Positions 26,947-36,470 are shown, numbered from the stretch's first letter. The stretch is DNA of 64,000 bases from Bacillota bacterium (GCA_023415835.1 JAEZJK010000042.1:30801-94800); one strand, 5' to 3'. Made by a program: numbers and translations. The notes: generated by a model not told the origin, from the letters alone.

Positions 26947-27549
26947 ATGATTGCTACCCTAACCGGTAAAGTAGCCGATGTTGGAGGGGAAAGTTGTATC
27001 ATCGACGTTAACGGGGTCGGTTACCGGGTGCTAATGCCGTTGCCGGCTTTGGAAGCTTTGAGCCGGACAAACGAACCGGTAAAAATACATACCCATTTTC
27101 ACCTGCGTGAAGACGGGGCGAATCTTTTTGGTTTTTTAAACCTTGAAGACAAATCGATTTTTGAGAAAATCATCGGGGTCTCCGGGATTGGCCCTAAAAC
27201 GGCCCTGGCTATTTTGAGCAATGTTAGCGGCGATAGTTTCCGGGAAGCGATTGAGAACGAAGACCATTGGGTATTAACCGCTGTTTCCGGGGTGGGTTTA
27301 AAAACAGCGCAACGGCTCATCCTGGAGTTAAAAGGAAAGTTAGGCCGGATTACCGGGAGCGGGAGCGAAGGCCAAAAAGGGGTTTCCCGATATGTGAGCG
27401 TAACCGGGGATGCGGTGGACGCTTTGATCGCTCTGGGTTATCCTCAAAAAGAGGCGGCGGCGGCGGTGGATTCCGTTTATCAGCAGGATGCCGGGCTTAC
27501 CACCCCAGAAATGGTCCGCCGGGCGTTGCGGAATTTAGGCAGGAAATAG
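26947..27549 (+). CDS. ruvA: Holliday junction branch migration protein RuvA
   Basis: RuvA, 200 aa, binds the four-way junction and loads RuvB. Domain I OB-fold starts MIATLTGKVADVGGESCIID with GVGYRV. Domain II has two helix-hairpin-helix motifs, KIIGVSGIGPKTALAILS and AVSGVGLKTAQRLILELKGK. Domain III (DAVDALIALGYPQKEAAAAV) binds RuvB. GGAGG lies six bases before the ATG. ruvB starts 16 bp after the stop. Confidence 0.96.
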   Translation: MIATLTGKVADVGGESCIIDVNGVGYRVLMPLPALEALSRTNEPVKIHTHFHLREDGANLFGFLNLEDKSIFEKIIGVSGIGPKTALAILSNVSGDSFREAIENEDHWVLTAVSGVGLKTAQRLILELKGKLGRITGSGSEGQKGVSRYVSVTGDAVDALIALGYPQKEAAAAVDSVYQQDAGLTTPEMVRRALRNLGRK

Positions 27550-27565
27550 CAGGGAAAGGTAACCA

Positions 27566-28600
27566 ATGGAAGAAGAACGGATTATCAGCGCTTCGAAACA
27601 AGATATTGATTTTGAAGGCGAGTTTAACCTTAGGCCGCGAAATTTTGCCGAATACATTGGGCAGGCCCGGGTTAAGGAAAACCTGGGAATTTATATTCAA
27701 GCCGCCAAGTCCCGCCGGGAATCATTGGATCATGTATTGCTCTACGGGCCGCCCGGGCTCGGTAAAACTTCACTAGCGCATATCATCGCCAATGAACTTC
27801 AAGTAAACCTGCGGATTACTTCGGGGCCAGCCATCGAGCGGCCGGGAGATTTGGCGGCGATCTTGACCAATTTGGAACCCAAGGATGTGCTGTTCATCGA
27901 TGAAGTACACCGGCTCAACCGCAGCGTTGAAGAGGTGCTCTATCCGGCGATGGAGGATTATGCCCTGGATATCATCATCGGAAAGGGACCCAGCGCCCGT
28001 TCAGTCCGGATTGATTTGCCCCGGTTTACCTTGGTCGGGGCCACTACCAGGGCTGGTTCGCTCACTGGGCCGCTGCGCGATCGTTTTGGGATTATTAATC
28101 GGTTGGAGTTTTACGAAACCGAAGATTTACAAGAGATCGTCACTCGTTCGGCTGCAATTTTAAATATTGCAATTGAGCAGTCAGGAGCCAGGGAGATTGC
28201 GGGACGTTCCCGGGGAACGCCACGGATCGCCAACCGGCTTTTAAAACGGGTGCGCGATTTCGCTCAGGTCAAAGCATCGGGGGATATTACCGCTGCCGTA
28301 GCCGATCAAGCTTTGCAAATGATGGAAGTGGACCGTTTGGGATTAGACCGGATTGACCGGACAGTTCTCTTGACGATTATTGATAAGTTCGATGGCGGTC
28401 CGGTGGGTTTGGATACGATTGCCGCCTCGATTGGCGAAGAATCGGAGACTATTGAGGATGTTTACGAACCGTTCCTGCTTCAGATCGGTTTCATCAACCG
28501 GACGCCCCGGGGACGGGTTGCCACTCGGCTGGCGTATGAGTATTTTAATCGTCCGTTCCGGAATAGTCAGGTTCAAAATGGACTGTTTGAACAAGAATAG
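27566..28600 (+). CDS. ruvB: Holliday junction DNA helicase RuvB
   Basis: AAA+ motor of branch migration, 344 aa. The N-terminal RuvB segment [18 protein letters not shown] precedes Walker [19 protein letters not shown] and Walker [11 protein letters not shown]. Sensor 1 is [20 protein letters not shown], followed by the arginine region [19 protein letters not shown]-terminal winged helix reads [16 protein letters not shown]. Complete length. Confidence 0.97.
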   Translation: MEEERIISASKQDIDFEGEFNLRPRNFAEYIGQARVKENLGIYIQAAKSRRESLDHVLLYGPPGLGKTSLAHIIANELQVNLRITSGPAIERPGDLAAILTNLEPKDVLFIDEVHRLNRSVEEVLYPAMEDYALDIIIGKGPSARSVRIDLPRFTLVGATTRAGSLTGPLRDRFGIINRLEFYETEDLQEIVTRSAAILNIAIEQSGAREIAGRSRGTPRIANRLLKRVRDFAQVKASGDITAAVADQALQMMEVDRLGLDRIDRTVLLTIIDKFDGGPVGLDTIAASIGEESETIEDVYEPFLLQIGFINRTPRGRVATRLAYEYFNRPFRNSQVQNGLFEQE

Positions 28601-29109
28601 ACTTTAAACTTTTAGATAAATTAGTGGTGTGAAAAAGTGAATGGATGTAAAGCGTTTTGTTAAGAGAGGAAGTGGGGAACTTAAGAGGAATTTGCCGAAT
28701 TGGCTGATGCTCCGTGAAAAGTGGCACATTGCTGCGTTGCTTGGTCGCTCTAACTGGTTGTAGGCTCTGTGGGTCCTTGGCGGATCGTTTCAAGTGAAAC
28801 GACCGCTTGGTACTCAACGTACATCAAGTACGCCTCAGTTCCTCGCTCCCGGCGCGCCTTGCACTGTTCCCCTTTTGACTGAGCGAATGAGTAAACTGAA
28901 AGTTCAGCCAATTCGGCAAAGGTTCACCCCAGCGCATTCGGGCAATAGCGCTGGCTCTTAGGTACTGACTTAACTGATAAAAATGATAGTTTGGATGTTT
29001 TCGGTTATTTACAATTAACGAAAGCTTTTAGGTGTATAAGTAGAAAATCCTTACTGAGCCGATGGTCATGACTTTGTGATGTTAAATCATTGTTAGGCGG
29101 TGAATTGTG
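28601..29109. other. Gene-free region ruvB-queH
   Basis: About 500 bp without a gene; 230 bp of it is the long inverted-repeat element listed next. The rest is AT-rich with nothing recognised. Confidence 0.4.
28691..28920. mobile_element. MITE-like 230-bp inverted-repeat element
   Basis: Terminal arms TTTGCCGAATTGGCTGA (28691-28707) and TCAGCCAATTCGGCAAA (28904-28920) are perfect 17-bp inverted repeats. The interior carries smaller palindromes such as CGTTTCA-AG-TGAAACG, and there is no open reading frame. This is the layout of a non-autonomous miniature element. No target duplication was confirmed. Confidence 0.6.
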
Positions 29110-29649
29110 ATGTCGATTTTCCTTCACACTTGCTGCGGGCCCTGCGCCTGTTACAGTGCTCAACGATTGACTGAAGAGGGTCTCCAGCCGACCCTCTTTT
29201 TTTATAATCCCAACATCCATCCCTATCAGGAACAAAAGCTTAGGCTGGAAGGGTTTCGTCAGTTAGCTGAATACCGGAAACTCCCGACAATTGTTGAACC
29301 CGGTTATGAACTGGAAGATTTTCTTAAAGTGGTAGCGGGAGCCCCTCAAAACCGCTGTCAAGAATGTTACCGGATCCGGCTCTCCCGGACTGCCGCCAAA
29401 GCTAAAGAATTAGGCTTTGGGTTGTTCGGGACCACGCTGCTGATCAGCCCTTACCAGAACCGGGAGTTATTATGCGAAATCGGGCATGGGTTGGCCGGAG
29501 AATACGGGTTACGTTTTCATGACGAGGATTTCCGCCCGGGATTTCGGGAGAGCCAAAACATTGCTAAAGAGTTGGGGCTATACCGGCAGAAATATTGCGG
29601 GTGTATTTATAGTGAGAGGGATCGGTATTATCGAAAAGAAAAGGTTTAA
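29110..29649 (+). CDS. queH: Epoxyqueuosine reductase QueH
   Basis: QueH (DUF208) of 179 aa reduces epoxyqueuosine to queuosine in tRNA, replacing the cobalamin-dependent QueG. The metal/cluster cysteines are visible: HTCCGPCACY near the N terminus, RCQECYRIRLSRTA in the middle and KYCGCIYSERDRYY at the C terminus. The Tyr-rich FFYNPNIHPYQEQKLR motif is also typical. ATG at 29110 gives MSIFLHTCCGPC; the frame's GTG at 29107 adds one residue. It stands alone between repeat elements. FolE2 earlier in the window could supply the same pathway. Confidence 0.92.
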   Translation: MSIFLHTCCGPCACYSAQRLTEEGLQPTLFFYNPNIHPYQEQKLRLEGFRQLAEYRKLPTIVEPGYELEDFLKVVAGAPQNRCQECYRIRLSRTAAKAKELGFGLFGTTLLISPYQNRELLCEIGHGLAGEYGLRFHDEDFRPGFRESQNIAKELGLYRQKYCGCIYSERDRYYRKEKV

Positions 29650-29695
29650 TCGAGATTCATATTCGTGCTCGTAATCGTAATTGGTTTTTAAGAAA

Positions 29696-29770
29696 TCCAA
29701 ACAATCTGTGTAAATCCTGTCAAAAAGGATGGGAACTTAGACAGGATTAACGGGATTAACACGGATTAAA
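29696..29770. repeat. Second copy of the GGATTAACAGG-type inverted repeat
   Basis: AATCTGTGTAAATCCTGTC (29698) pairs with GACAGGATTAACGGGATTAA plus CACGGATT (29740-29766). It lies between the convergent queH and ABC genes and may act as terminator. Confidence 0.6.
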
Positions 29771-29795
29771 AAAACGAGCATGAAAGGTGGAGGAG

Positions 29796-31529
29796 CTATT
29801 TAAATTGCATCTTATAAAGCTGGGCGTAGATTCCACCCTTCGCTAACAGGCTTTGATGGTCCCCTTCCTCGGTAATCCCTTCATCGGTCAGGACTATAAT
29901 CCTTTGGGCATTCCGAATGGTGGAAAGGCGATGGGCAATCACAAAAGTGGTCCGGCCTTGAGCCAGAGACTCCAAAGAATCCTGAATTACCTTTTCACTC
30001 TCATTATCCAGGCTTGAGGTTGCTTCGTCAAAGATCAAGATTGGCGGGTTTTTTAAAAATACCCGGGCAATACTCAACCGTTGCTTCTGCCCGCCGGAAA
30101 GCTTGATACCCCGCTGGCCGATATCGGTGGCGTAACCTTGGGGCAACTCCATGATAAAGTCATGAGCATTGGCGCTTTTCGCTGCGGCGACGATCTCTTC
30201 CTCAGTAGCCTCCGGTTTGCCGTAACGAATGTTCTCCATTACCGATCCGGCGAAAAGATAAACATCCTGTTGGACAATACCGATATTTTTACGGAGGGAC
30301 TTCAGTTTGATATCCCGGATGTCTTTGCCGTCCAACTTGATGCTGCCGGCGGAGATTTCGTAGAACCGCGGGATAAGGCTGCATAAAGTCGTTTTGCCCA
30401 CTCCGGAGGTGCCTACCAGGGCAATGTATTCGCCCGCCTTCACTTGTAGGTTGATATGGGATAGGACTTCGGCGGTATGGGGATTGTATCGGAAAGACAC
30501 ATCGTTGAATTCGATGGTCCCGTTCACTTTGGACAGTTCAACGGCCCGCTTTGAATCGACAATATCAGGGGCGATGGAGATCACTTCATAGAACCGGTCA
30601 AACCCGGAAAGCCCGTTCTGGAATTGCTCGCCGAAATTGATCAACTTCCGGATTGGCTCCAAAAAAACGTTGATATATAGTAAAAATGTCAATAAGTCCA
30701 GTGAGTTAATCCGGCCCCCACCGATAAACAGGGCGGCCGCCACTACCAACACCAGATAGATTAGGGAGCTGAACGCGTTGATGCCGCTATGGTACCGGCC
30801 CATATAGCGGTAACTGTTCCTCTTACTTTCCACATAACGCAGGTTATTTTCCCGGAATTTTTCAATCTCCAAATCTTCGTTGGCGAAGGACTTTACGACA
30901 CGGACTCCTGAGATACTGTCTTCAATCCCGGCATTGATCGCCGCAATCTTCTCACGGTTTTTTCGAAACGCCCACCGCATCTTCCGATTATAATAGTAGG
31001 CAAAGCAGACCATCAGCGGAATAAAGGAGAAGACCACCAAGGTTAACTGGATATTGATCCCAAAAAGAATGATGAACGACCCGGCCAGTTTGGTTAGGGA
31101 GATCAGCAAATCTTCCGGCCCGTGGTGGTACAATTCGGTGATTTCGAATAAATCATTGGTGATTCGGGACATGATCTGACCGGTTTTTTGATTGTCGTAA
31201 TAGTTGAAGGACAATTTTTGAAGGTGATCAAAAAGTTCGTTACGGAGATCGTATTCCATCTTGGCGCCCATTACGTGGCCGTAAGAAGTAATGAAGTAGT
31301 TACAGCAATATTCTACCACTGTCAAGAAAAGCATTAATAACGCCAGTTTCCAAATACTAGCTATGGCTACGGTTAAACCAGCTCCAAATACGTCTTTGGT
31401 AATATATCGGATTATCAAAGGAAATACCAAGTTGATCCCGGCAGCAATTAACGCACAAGCGAGATCGGCGGTGAATAACCCTAAGTAAGGCCGATAATAG
31501 GACAGGAATTTTGTCAGCTTTCGGTTCAC
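29796..31529 (-). CDS. ABC exporter, fused permease/ATPase
   Basis: Half-transporter of 577 aa: six-helix ABC_membrane domain (about 1-305), then ATPase. Motifs: Walker A LVGTSGVGKTTLCSLIP, Q-loop IGIVQQDVYLF, signature IKLSGGQKQRLSIARVFL, Walker B ILIFDEATSSLD and H-loop VIAHRLSTI. It would form a homodimer exporting a lipid, peptide or drug. GTG at 31529 (protein MNRKLTKFLSYYRPYLG) with GAGAGG upstream is preferred to the frame's start at 31598, whose extra 23 residues match no family start. No partner gene adjacent; substrate unknown. Confidence 0.9.
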   Translation of the reverse strand: MNRKLTKFLSYYRPYLGLFTADLACALIAAGINLVFPLIIRYITKDVFGAGLTVAIASIWKLALLMLFLTVVEYCCNYFITSYGHVMGAKMEYDLRNELFDHLQKLSFNYYDNQKTGQIMSRITNDLFEITELYHHGPEDLLISLTKLAGSFIILFGINIQLTLVVFSFIPLMVCFAYYYNRKMRWAFRKNREKIAAINAGIEDSISGVRVVKSFANEDLEIEKFRENNLRYVESKRNSYRYMGRYHSGINAFSSLIYLVLVVAAALFIGGGRINSLDLLTFLLYINVFLEPIRKLINFGEQFQNGLSGFDRFYEVISIAPDIVDSKRAVELSKVNGTIEFNDVSFRYNPHTAEVLSHINLQVKAGEYIALVGTSGVGKTTLCSLIPRFYEISAGSIKLDGKDIRDIKLKSLRKNIGIVQQDVYLFAGSVMENIRYGKPEATEEEIVAAAKSANAHDFIMELPQGYATDIGQRGIKLSGGQKQRLSIARVFLKNPPILIFDEATSSLDNESEKVIQDSLESLAQGRTTFVIAHRLSTIRNAQRIIVLTDEGITEEGDHQSLLAKGGIYAQLYKMQFK

Positions 31530-32009
31530 GTGGAGTTGTTCCTCTCTTAGATTTAAATTCGTGCCCGGTTGTATAATCGTAATCAAAAGAAAGCTCATGA
31601 CTAAAGGGAATGGGACTGACGATTACGTGTACGGGCACCGCTACGCTGAGCACGGGCACGGAATAAACAGATTTAATAGGGGCAACGGTTTTATTTGCAG
31701 AATTCAGATTAATCTTTAATAAAGAAATGTTGAAAAAAGTTTTAAGTAAAACATTCACATCCCAAATACCGGATGTGAATGGTAAAATTATTGGGCTTTT
31801 TTCAACATATGAATCAAGGAAAACATGTCGCAATAATCCACGCTTATCCAAGAAACTTATTGCGACATATATAGATTACCATGGAATAAGTATCCCAGGC
31901 AAGCGATAAAAGGGGTATTCTGAAAGGGTATATTATTAGCATAATTACATTGATATATATCCAAGATGAGTGATAGAATTAAAATTAGGTTTAAAGTTGA
32001 GGAGTTGCT
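31530..32009. other. Intergenic region with palindromic repeat
   Basis: Divergent 480-bp spacer. It holds the 44-bp repeat copy 3 and a GATTACG/CGTAATC inverted pair (about 31560 and 31620) that overlaps the region before the ABC start. No gene recognised. Confidence 0.4.
31825..31868. repeat. 44-bp dispersed palindromic repeat, copy 3
   Basis: ATGTCGCAATAA, 20-bp spacer (TCCACGCTTATCCAAGAAAC), TTATTGCGACAT. The spacer is related to copy 2 in reverse complement (GTxTCTTGGA shared). Confidence 0.85.
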
Positions 32010-32225
32010 ATGGAACAAATCGGCAAATTATTAATAATCGTCGGAATCGTAAGTTTGGTTTTAGGGGCTTTGCTTTGGCTGGGCGGTAAAGTTCCCGGAA
32101 TTGGCAGGCTCCCGGGGGATATTATAATCAAACGGGGTAATTTTACTTTCTATTTTCCTTTGGCGACCAGCGTTCTATTGAGTATAATCCTTTCAATTAT
32201 TTTGGCTTTATTTAGGAGAAGATAA
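32010..32225 (+). CDS. DUF2905 small membrane protein
   Basis: Protein of 71 aa with two hydrophobic helices flanking KVPGIGRLPGDIIIKRGNFT and FYFPLATS, the hallmark of DUF2905. The function of the family is unknown. GAGGAG precedes the ATG. Its stop overlaps the recO start by one base (TAATG), so the two are translationally coupled. Confidence 0.92.
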   Translation: MEQIGKLLIIVGIVSLVLGALLWLGGKVPGIGRLPGDIIIKRGNFTFYFPLATSVLLSIILSIILALFRRR

Positions 32226-32968
32226 TGGGCCTTTACCGGACCAAGGTTATTGTCTTACGGAGCAGGAATCTCGGGGAAGCGGATCGGGTCTTAGTTTTAT
32301 TCAGCGAGGAACTGGGTAAATTTGAGGCGGTGGTTAAGGGGGCGCGAAGGCAACGGAGCCGTTTCGTCGGGAACACACTGCCTTTTAATTATTTAGAGGG
32401 TTTGTTTTTCCCGGGCAAAAGTTTGGATAGCTTGAGCCAAGTAGAGTTGGTGTATTCATTTTCAGCATTGCGCGAAGATTTGACCAAGTTCGCTTATGCC
32501 AGTTTCTGGGTGGAATTGGTTGATGGGTTTCTGCCCGAGCGGCAAGAAGCCGGGGATCTGTTCCGCTTTTTGCTGGCTGCGTTTATAGTCTTGGAAAAGG
32601 CCAGTGACCCGGAGATTTTAAACCTGGCTTTCCAGGCTCGGCTTTTAAAATATTTGGGTTACCAGCCGGAATTGAATCATTGTACCTGTTGCGGCGGAAT
32701 TCCGGAAGGCAAATTGTCTTTTTCCGCTGAAGCAGGGGGATTGATTTGTAATGACTGTTCCCCTCAACATCGGGACTTATTGCCGGTAAACCCGGATTTA
32801 CTAAATTGGTTTGGCCTTTTGGGTGAAACGGATCTCCGTCAAGTCCATCTTTTGAAAACCGAAAAGAGTAGCCGCCTTAAACTCTTTGCCTTACTCTCCA
32901 ATTTCATTGAGGACCGGTTAGAGCGGCCTTTAAAATCCCGAGCTTTTCTGGATAATTTAAATAGGTAA
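32225..32968 (+). CDS. recO: DNA repair protein RecO
   Basis: RecO, 247 aa, a recombination mediator that loads RecA with RecFR. The N-terminal OB-fold reads TKVIVLRSRNLGEADRVLVL, then KFEAVVKGARRQRSR. The C-terminal zinc finger is HCTCCGG with a later ICNDCSP (about residues 150-180). Length typical. In Firmicutes recO often precedes glyS, and here DUF4342, the SpoIIM-like gene and glyS follow. Confidence 0.94.
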   Translation: MGLYRTKVIVLRSRNLGEADRVLVLFSEELGKFEAVVKGARRQRSRFVGNTLPFNYLEGLFFPGKSLDSLSQVELVYSFSALREDLTKFAYASFWVELVDGFLPERQEAGDLFRFLLAAFIVLEKASDPEILNLAFQARLLKYLGYQPELNHCTCCGGIPEGKLSFSAEAGGLICNDCSPQHRDLLPVNPDLLNWFGLLGETDLRQVHLLKTEKSSRLKLFALLSNFIEDRLERPLKSRAFLDNLNR

Positions 32969-33040
32969 CGGGAAATCTACGACTGAATTGGTAATGTAAT
33001 TTTATTGTTGTAATTGCCATAAAATGAGGTGTAATTCACA

Positions 33041-33421
33041 ATGGATAATTTGGACAAAGTCGATTTGGTCCGCGAACGGATGAATGTGAACTACGAAGAA
33101 GCCAAAATTGCTTTGGAATCTGTAAATTGGGATGTTGTTGAGGCCATCGTTAAGCTTGAAAAGGATCAGCAAAACCGGAAAGAAGAAATATTTGTCCGGG
33201 GTAATGAATTGGTGGAAAAAGTTAAAGAGCTGGTTAAAAAGGGCAATGTCACGAAGATCAAAGTCAAACAGGACGATAAGATCCTGGTTGAGGTGCCGGT
33301 AACCGCCGGAGTAGTGGGAGCAGTCTTAGCGCCCCAATTGGCGGTTATTGGAGCGGTCGCCGCTCTCGTTAGCAAATGTACGGTTGAAATTGAAAAGCTC
33401 AACCCCGAAGTATGCCATTGA
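33041..33421 (+). CDS. DUF4342 protein with UBA-like N-terminal domain
   Basis: Protein of 126 aa. Residues 1-40 (LVRERMNVNYEEAKIALESV, then NWDVVEAIVKLE) form a UBA/TS-N-like three-helix motif, as in EF-Ts. The rest (VKELVKKGNVTKIKVKQDDK, then two short hydrophobic stretches AGVVGAVLAPQLAVIGAVAA) matches DUF4342. Function unknown. GAGGTG lies before the ATG. Confidence 0.85.
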   Translation: MDNLDKVDLVRERMNVNYEEAKIALESVNWDVVEAIVKLEKDQQNRKEEIFVRGNELVEKVKELVKKGNVTKIKVKQDDKILVEVPVTAGVVGAVLAPQLAVIGAVAALVSKCTVEIEKLNPEVCH

Positions 33422-33564
33422 CAGAATGTTTAGGGTTTGTTATATTTAAAGCGCGAGATTGGGCAAGGGTAAAGAGTTAAGTCTCAAGTGTTTCAATTTT
33501 TTAATAATAACGGGCTTTATTTGTTAGATTTTTTACTTACCCTTCATGCCTTATTAAATCTATA

Positions 33565-33755
33565 CACGGCAATGACGAAGAAAATACCAAAGGGTACACT
33601 GGTTAAAGAGAGCCGGTAATGGTGGAAACCGGCACGGTGAATTTGGGAGGGCGCTTCGGAGCTGATTTTTTTAAGTGGATCCTTAAAGGATCAACCAGGG
33701 TGGAACCGCGGGAAACCTCTCGTCCCTGAAAGGGAGAAGGTTTCTTTTATTTTTG
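33565..33755 (+). promoter_or_regulatory. T-box leader, probably tRNA-Gly responsive
   Basis: Complete T-box riboswitch. Stem I has the AGAGAGCCGG and AACCGG elements at about 33617-33632. A specifier region holds GGGAGGGCGCTTCGGAG, and the likely codon is GGC at 33650-33652 (glycine). The T-box sequence AGGGTGGAACCGCG is at 33697-33710. The terminator is GAAACCTCTCGTCCCT-GAAA-GGGAGAAGGTTTC followed by TTTTATTTTT. Glycine fits the downstream glyS. Confidence 0.92.
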
Positions 33756-33774
33756 GTATTTTTGGGAGGTCAAG

Positions 33775-34395
33775 ATGGGGGAAATTATTAGGTTGCTGAA
33801 AAGAGATTGGCCTAAGTTATTACTTGTGTCAGCCCTTTTTGTGCTTGGAATTCTGATGGGGGAACAATTGCCTCAGATTAACCCGGTGATGGCCGCTGAA
33901 GTTAAAAAAGAAGCTATGCAAAAATTCGCTGAAATCGCCAAATGGATGAAACAGGCGCCTCCCGGCACCGAGTTTTTTATAATCTGGGCTAATAATATCA
34001 GTGCTTCTCTAACCGCTATTTTATTTGGTATTTTATTGCCGATCATTCCCTTGGGGATTTTATTAATGAACGGAGTCCTGATCGGGTTATTTCAAAATAT
34101 GTTGCAGGTTGAAAACGGGCTCAACCCGATCCACTTTTACCTTAGCCTTGCTCCGCACGGTATTTTAGAGTTACCGGCGTTTTTTATCGCGGTTTTTTTA
34201 GGGATCCGTTTCGGATTAATCCCGTATCGTTTAATCATTCATTATTTGCAGACCAAGGAACATCTTCCGTTATTCAAGGAAGTGACCCGCGAGGCCGGTT
34301 ACTATGGAATTTTAATCGTAATCATGCTTTTCTTCGCTGCGGCAATTGAGGTGACTGTAAGCCCGTTGCTTTTAGGTTTATTGAATGGAAAATAA
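33775..34395 (+). CDS. SpoIIM-family (DUF95) membrane protein
   Basis: Integral membrane protein of 206 aa with about five helices, of the stage II sporulation protein M family (SpoIIM is part of the engulfment complex DMP). Typical middle region: WANNISASLTAILFGILLPI, then LNPIHFYLSLAPHGILELPA, the conserved 'PHGxxE' box. GGGAGGT lies five bases upstream of the ATG. It is the first gene after the T-box terminator and 34 bp before glyS, so its expression should follow tRNA-Gly charging. Stand-alone SpoIIM-like proteins occur outside sporulation too; a sporulation role is not proven. Confidence 0.87.
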   Translation: MGEIIRLLKRDWPKLLLVSALFVLGILMGEQLPQINPVMAAEVKKEAMQKFAEIAKWMKQAPPGTEFFIIWANNISASLTAILFGILLPIIPLGILLMNGVLIGLFQNMLQVENGLNPIHFYLSLAPHGILELPAFFIAVFLGIRFGLIPYRLIIHYLQTKEHLPLFKEVTREAGYYGILIVIMLFFAAAIEVTVSPLLLGLLNGK

Positions 34396-34429
34396 CTAAT
34401 AAGAATATTAATTATAGGGAGGCAAGGTT

Positions 34430-35743
34430 ATGTCTGAAGTTCAAGCGGCTACAACCATGGAGAAGATCGTGTCATTAGCGAAACGGAGAGGTTTTATCTT
34501 TCAATCCAGTGAAATCTACGGGGGTTTAAACAGTTGCTGGGATTACGGCCCATTAGGCGTAGAGCTGAAAAACAATGTTAAACGGGCATGGTGGCGGAAG
34601 GTGATCCAAGAACGGGATGATATGGTGGGATTAGACGCCAGCATTTTAATGCATCCCCGGGTTTGGGAGGCCAGCGGCCACGTTGCCGGATTCACCGATC
34701 CTTTGGTTGATTGCAAAGCCTGTAAACAACGGTTCCGCGCCGACCACCTGGAAGGCGACAAATGTCCGGCTTGCGGCGGTGAGTTGACCGAGGCCCGCCA
34801 GTTCAATCTGATGTTCAAAACTTTTATGGGTCCGGTAGAGGAGAATGCGGCTGTGGTCTATCTGCGCCCGGAGACCGCCCAGGGGATCTTCGTTAATTTT
34901 AATAACGTGCTGACATCGACCAGGATGAAACTGCCTTTTGGCATAGCCCAAATCGGGAAGTCGTTCCGGAATGAGATTACACCCGGTAACTTCACTTTCC
35001 GGACCCGGGAGTTCGAGCAGATGGAGATCGAGTATTTCGTAAAACCTGGGACTGATGAAGAGTTCCATAAACAATGGATGGAACAAAGGTTCCAATGGTA
35101 TCTTGATATGGGGATGACCAAGGAACGGTTACGGTTGCGCGCCCATGCCGCGGATGAATTGGCTCACTATGCTAAGGGTTGTTATGATGTGGAGTATTAT
35201 TTCCCGATGGGTTGGTCGGAACTGGAAGGCATAGCTAACCGTACTGATTTTGACTTGAAACGCCATGCCGAATATAGCGGCCAGCGGATTGATTACTTTG
35301 ACCAGGAAGCCAATGAACATTACGTGCCTTATGTCATTGAGCCGTCGGCCGGGGCGGATCGGGGGACTTTGGCCTTCTTGATCGACGCCTATCATGAGGA
35401 ACCGGATAAGGATGAAGTCCGGGTGGTCTTAAAATTGCACCGGGCGTTGGCTCCTTATAAAGTGGCTATCCTGCCGCTTTCCAAGAAGGAACCGTTGGTT
35501 AATTTATCCAAAGAGATCGAGAAGGGACTTCGAAAATACTGGATGGTCGATTACGACGACTCCAAAGCAATCGGCCGCCGTTACCGGAGGCAGGATGAGA
35601 TCGGTACGCCTTTCTGCGTAACGGTGGACTTCCAAAGCCTTGAGGATCAAGCGGTTACGGTCCGGGATCGGGACACTATGGAGCAGGAGCGGATCCCGGT
35701 AGCGGAGTTGCCTAAATATTTATGGGAGAAGTTGACGTGGTAA
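34430..35743 (+). CDS. glyS: Glycyl-tRNA synthetase, homodimeric type
   Basis: Class II aminoacyl-tRNA synthetase of the alpha-2 (eukaryote/archaea/Bacillota) type, 437 aa. Motif 1 region: [20 protein letters not shown]. Zinc-knuckle-like Cys pairs are at [12 protein letters not shown] and KCPACGGEL. Motif 2 is [20 protein letters not shown], and motif 3 is [13 protein letters not shown]. The C-terminal anticodon-binding domain ends [22 protein letters not shown] precedes the ATG. Under T-box control with the SpoIIM-like gene. Confidence 0.97.
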   Translation: MSEVQAATTMEKIVSLAKRRGFIFQSSEIYGGLNSCWDYGPLGVELKNNVKRAWWRKVIQERDDMVGLDASILMHPRVWEASGHVAGFTDPLVDCKACKQRFRADHLEGDKCPACGGELTEARQFNLMFKTFMGPVEENAAVVYLRPETAQGIFVNFNNVLTSTRMKLPFGIAQIGKSFRNEITPGNFTFRTREFEQMEIEYFVKPGTDEEFHKQWMEQRFQWYLDMGMTKERLRLRAHAADELAHYAKGCYDVEYYFPMGWSELEGIANRTDFDLKRHAEYSGQRIDYFDQEANEHYVPYVIEPSAGADRGTLAFLIDAYHEEPDKDEVRVVLKLHRALAPYKVAILPLSKKEPLVNLSKEIEKGLRKYWMVDYDDSKAIGRRYRRQDEIGTPFCVTVDFQSLEDQAVTVRDRDTMEQERIPVAELPKYLWEKLTW

Positions 35744-35752
35744 TTGGTGGAT

Positions 35753-35783
35753 GGGCACTTTAAAAGGGTGCCCTTTTTTTATT
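35753..35783 (+). terminator. Terminator of the glyS operon
   Basis: GGGCAC (35753-35758) pairs with GTGCCC (35768-35773), followed by TTTTTTTATT. Confidence 0.88.
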
Positions 35784-35879
35784 GTTAAATTTTACGTTTG
35801 ATATTTAAATTCGGCAGGCATTGGTAATTTTAGCTAGAATTCATTTATAATCCGATTACCAAAAAGGAGGAAAAGTTAA

Positions 35880-36470
35880 GTGTTAAAAAAATATCTATTA
35901 TTATTAGCGGTATTAGCGCTAATGTTAGGGAACGGTTTGAATCTGGCGATAGCAGCCGGAGCTGAATTTTCGGCCGATATGACCATGTCCGACGCTAAAG
36001 AAAAGGTAAGTAGCGGAAAAATCTATATCAAGGGTTCGCAAAAGATTCGCCAGGAGATTACAATAGATGGCGAGACCAATATTACGATTCTGCGGTTGGA
36101 TAAAAAAGTTTCCTGGACGTTACTACCGGAAAAACAATATATGGAGATTGCATTCCCCTTTGATCCCAACCAGCCAAATCAGGAATATGGATATGAGCAG
36201 TCTGTCCTGGGAACTGAGACCGTTAACGGTTATGAGTGCAAGGTAGTCCAGTATACTTACAAAGATAAGAAATATGGGGTTTTGGTACAATGGGTCTCCG
36301 ATAAGCTGGGTTTTCCAGTTAAAACCCAAACCAAAGATTCGAAAGGCAAAATAACTTCTACCATTGAGTATAAAAACATTAAACCAGCCGTGCAACCGGA
36401 TTCGTTATTCGAAATTCCGGCAGGGTATCAGAAATTGGGAATGCCTTCATTTAAGATTCCTGGGATGTAA
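35880..36470 (+). CDS. Secreted DUF4412/LolA-like protein
   Basis: Protein of 196 aa with a signal peptide (LLLLAVLALMLGNGLNLAIA, cleavage near residue 26). A beta-rich domain follows: FSADMTMSD, GKIYIKGSQKIRQE, KKVSWTLLPEKQYMEI, ETVNGYECKVVQYTYKDKK, and a C-terminal LFEIPAGYQKL. This 'G-x-E-C/A-x-[KR]-x-x-[VY]' pattern is the DUF4412 / lipoprotein-sorting (LolA/LolB-like) beta-sheet seen in many Firmicutes. AAGGAGG lies nine bases before a GTG start. Own terminator follows; single gene. Confidence 0.75.
   Translation: MLKKYLLLLAVLALMLGNGLNLAIAAGAEFSADMTMSDAKEKVSSGKIYIKGSQKIRQEITIDGETNITILRLDKKVSWTLLPEKQYMEIAFPFDPNQPNQEYGYEQSVLGTETVNGYECKVVQYTYKDKKYGVLVQWVSDKLGFPVKTQTKDSKGKITSTIEYKNIKPAVQPDSLFEIPAGYQKLGMPSFKIPGM

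Noticed and set aside
27267..27776. 169-codon frame overlapping ruvA and ruvB
   Set aside because: Different reading frame of two clear genes; Gly/Arg-rich low-complexity translation typical of a shadow.
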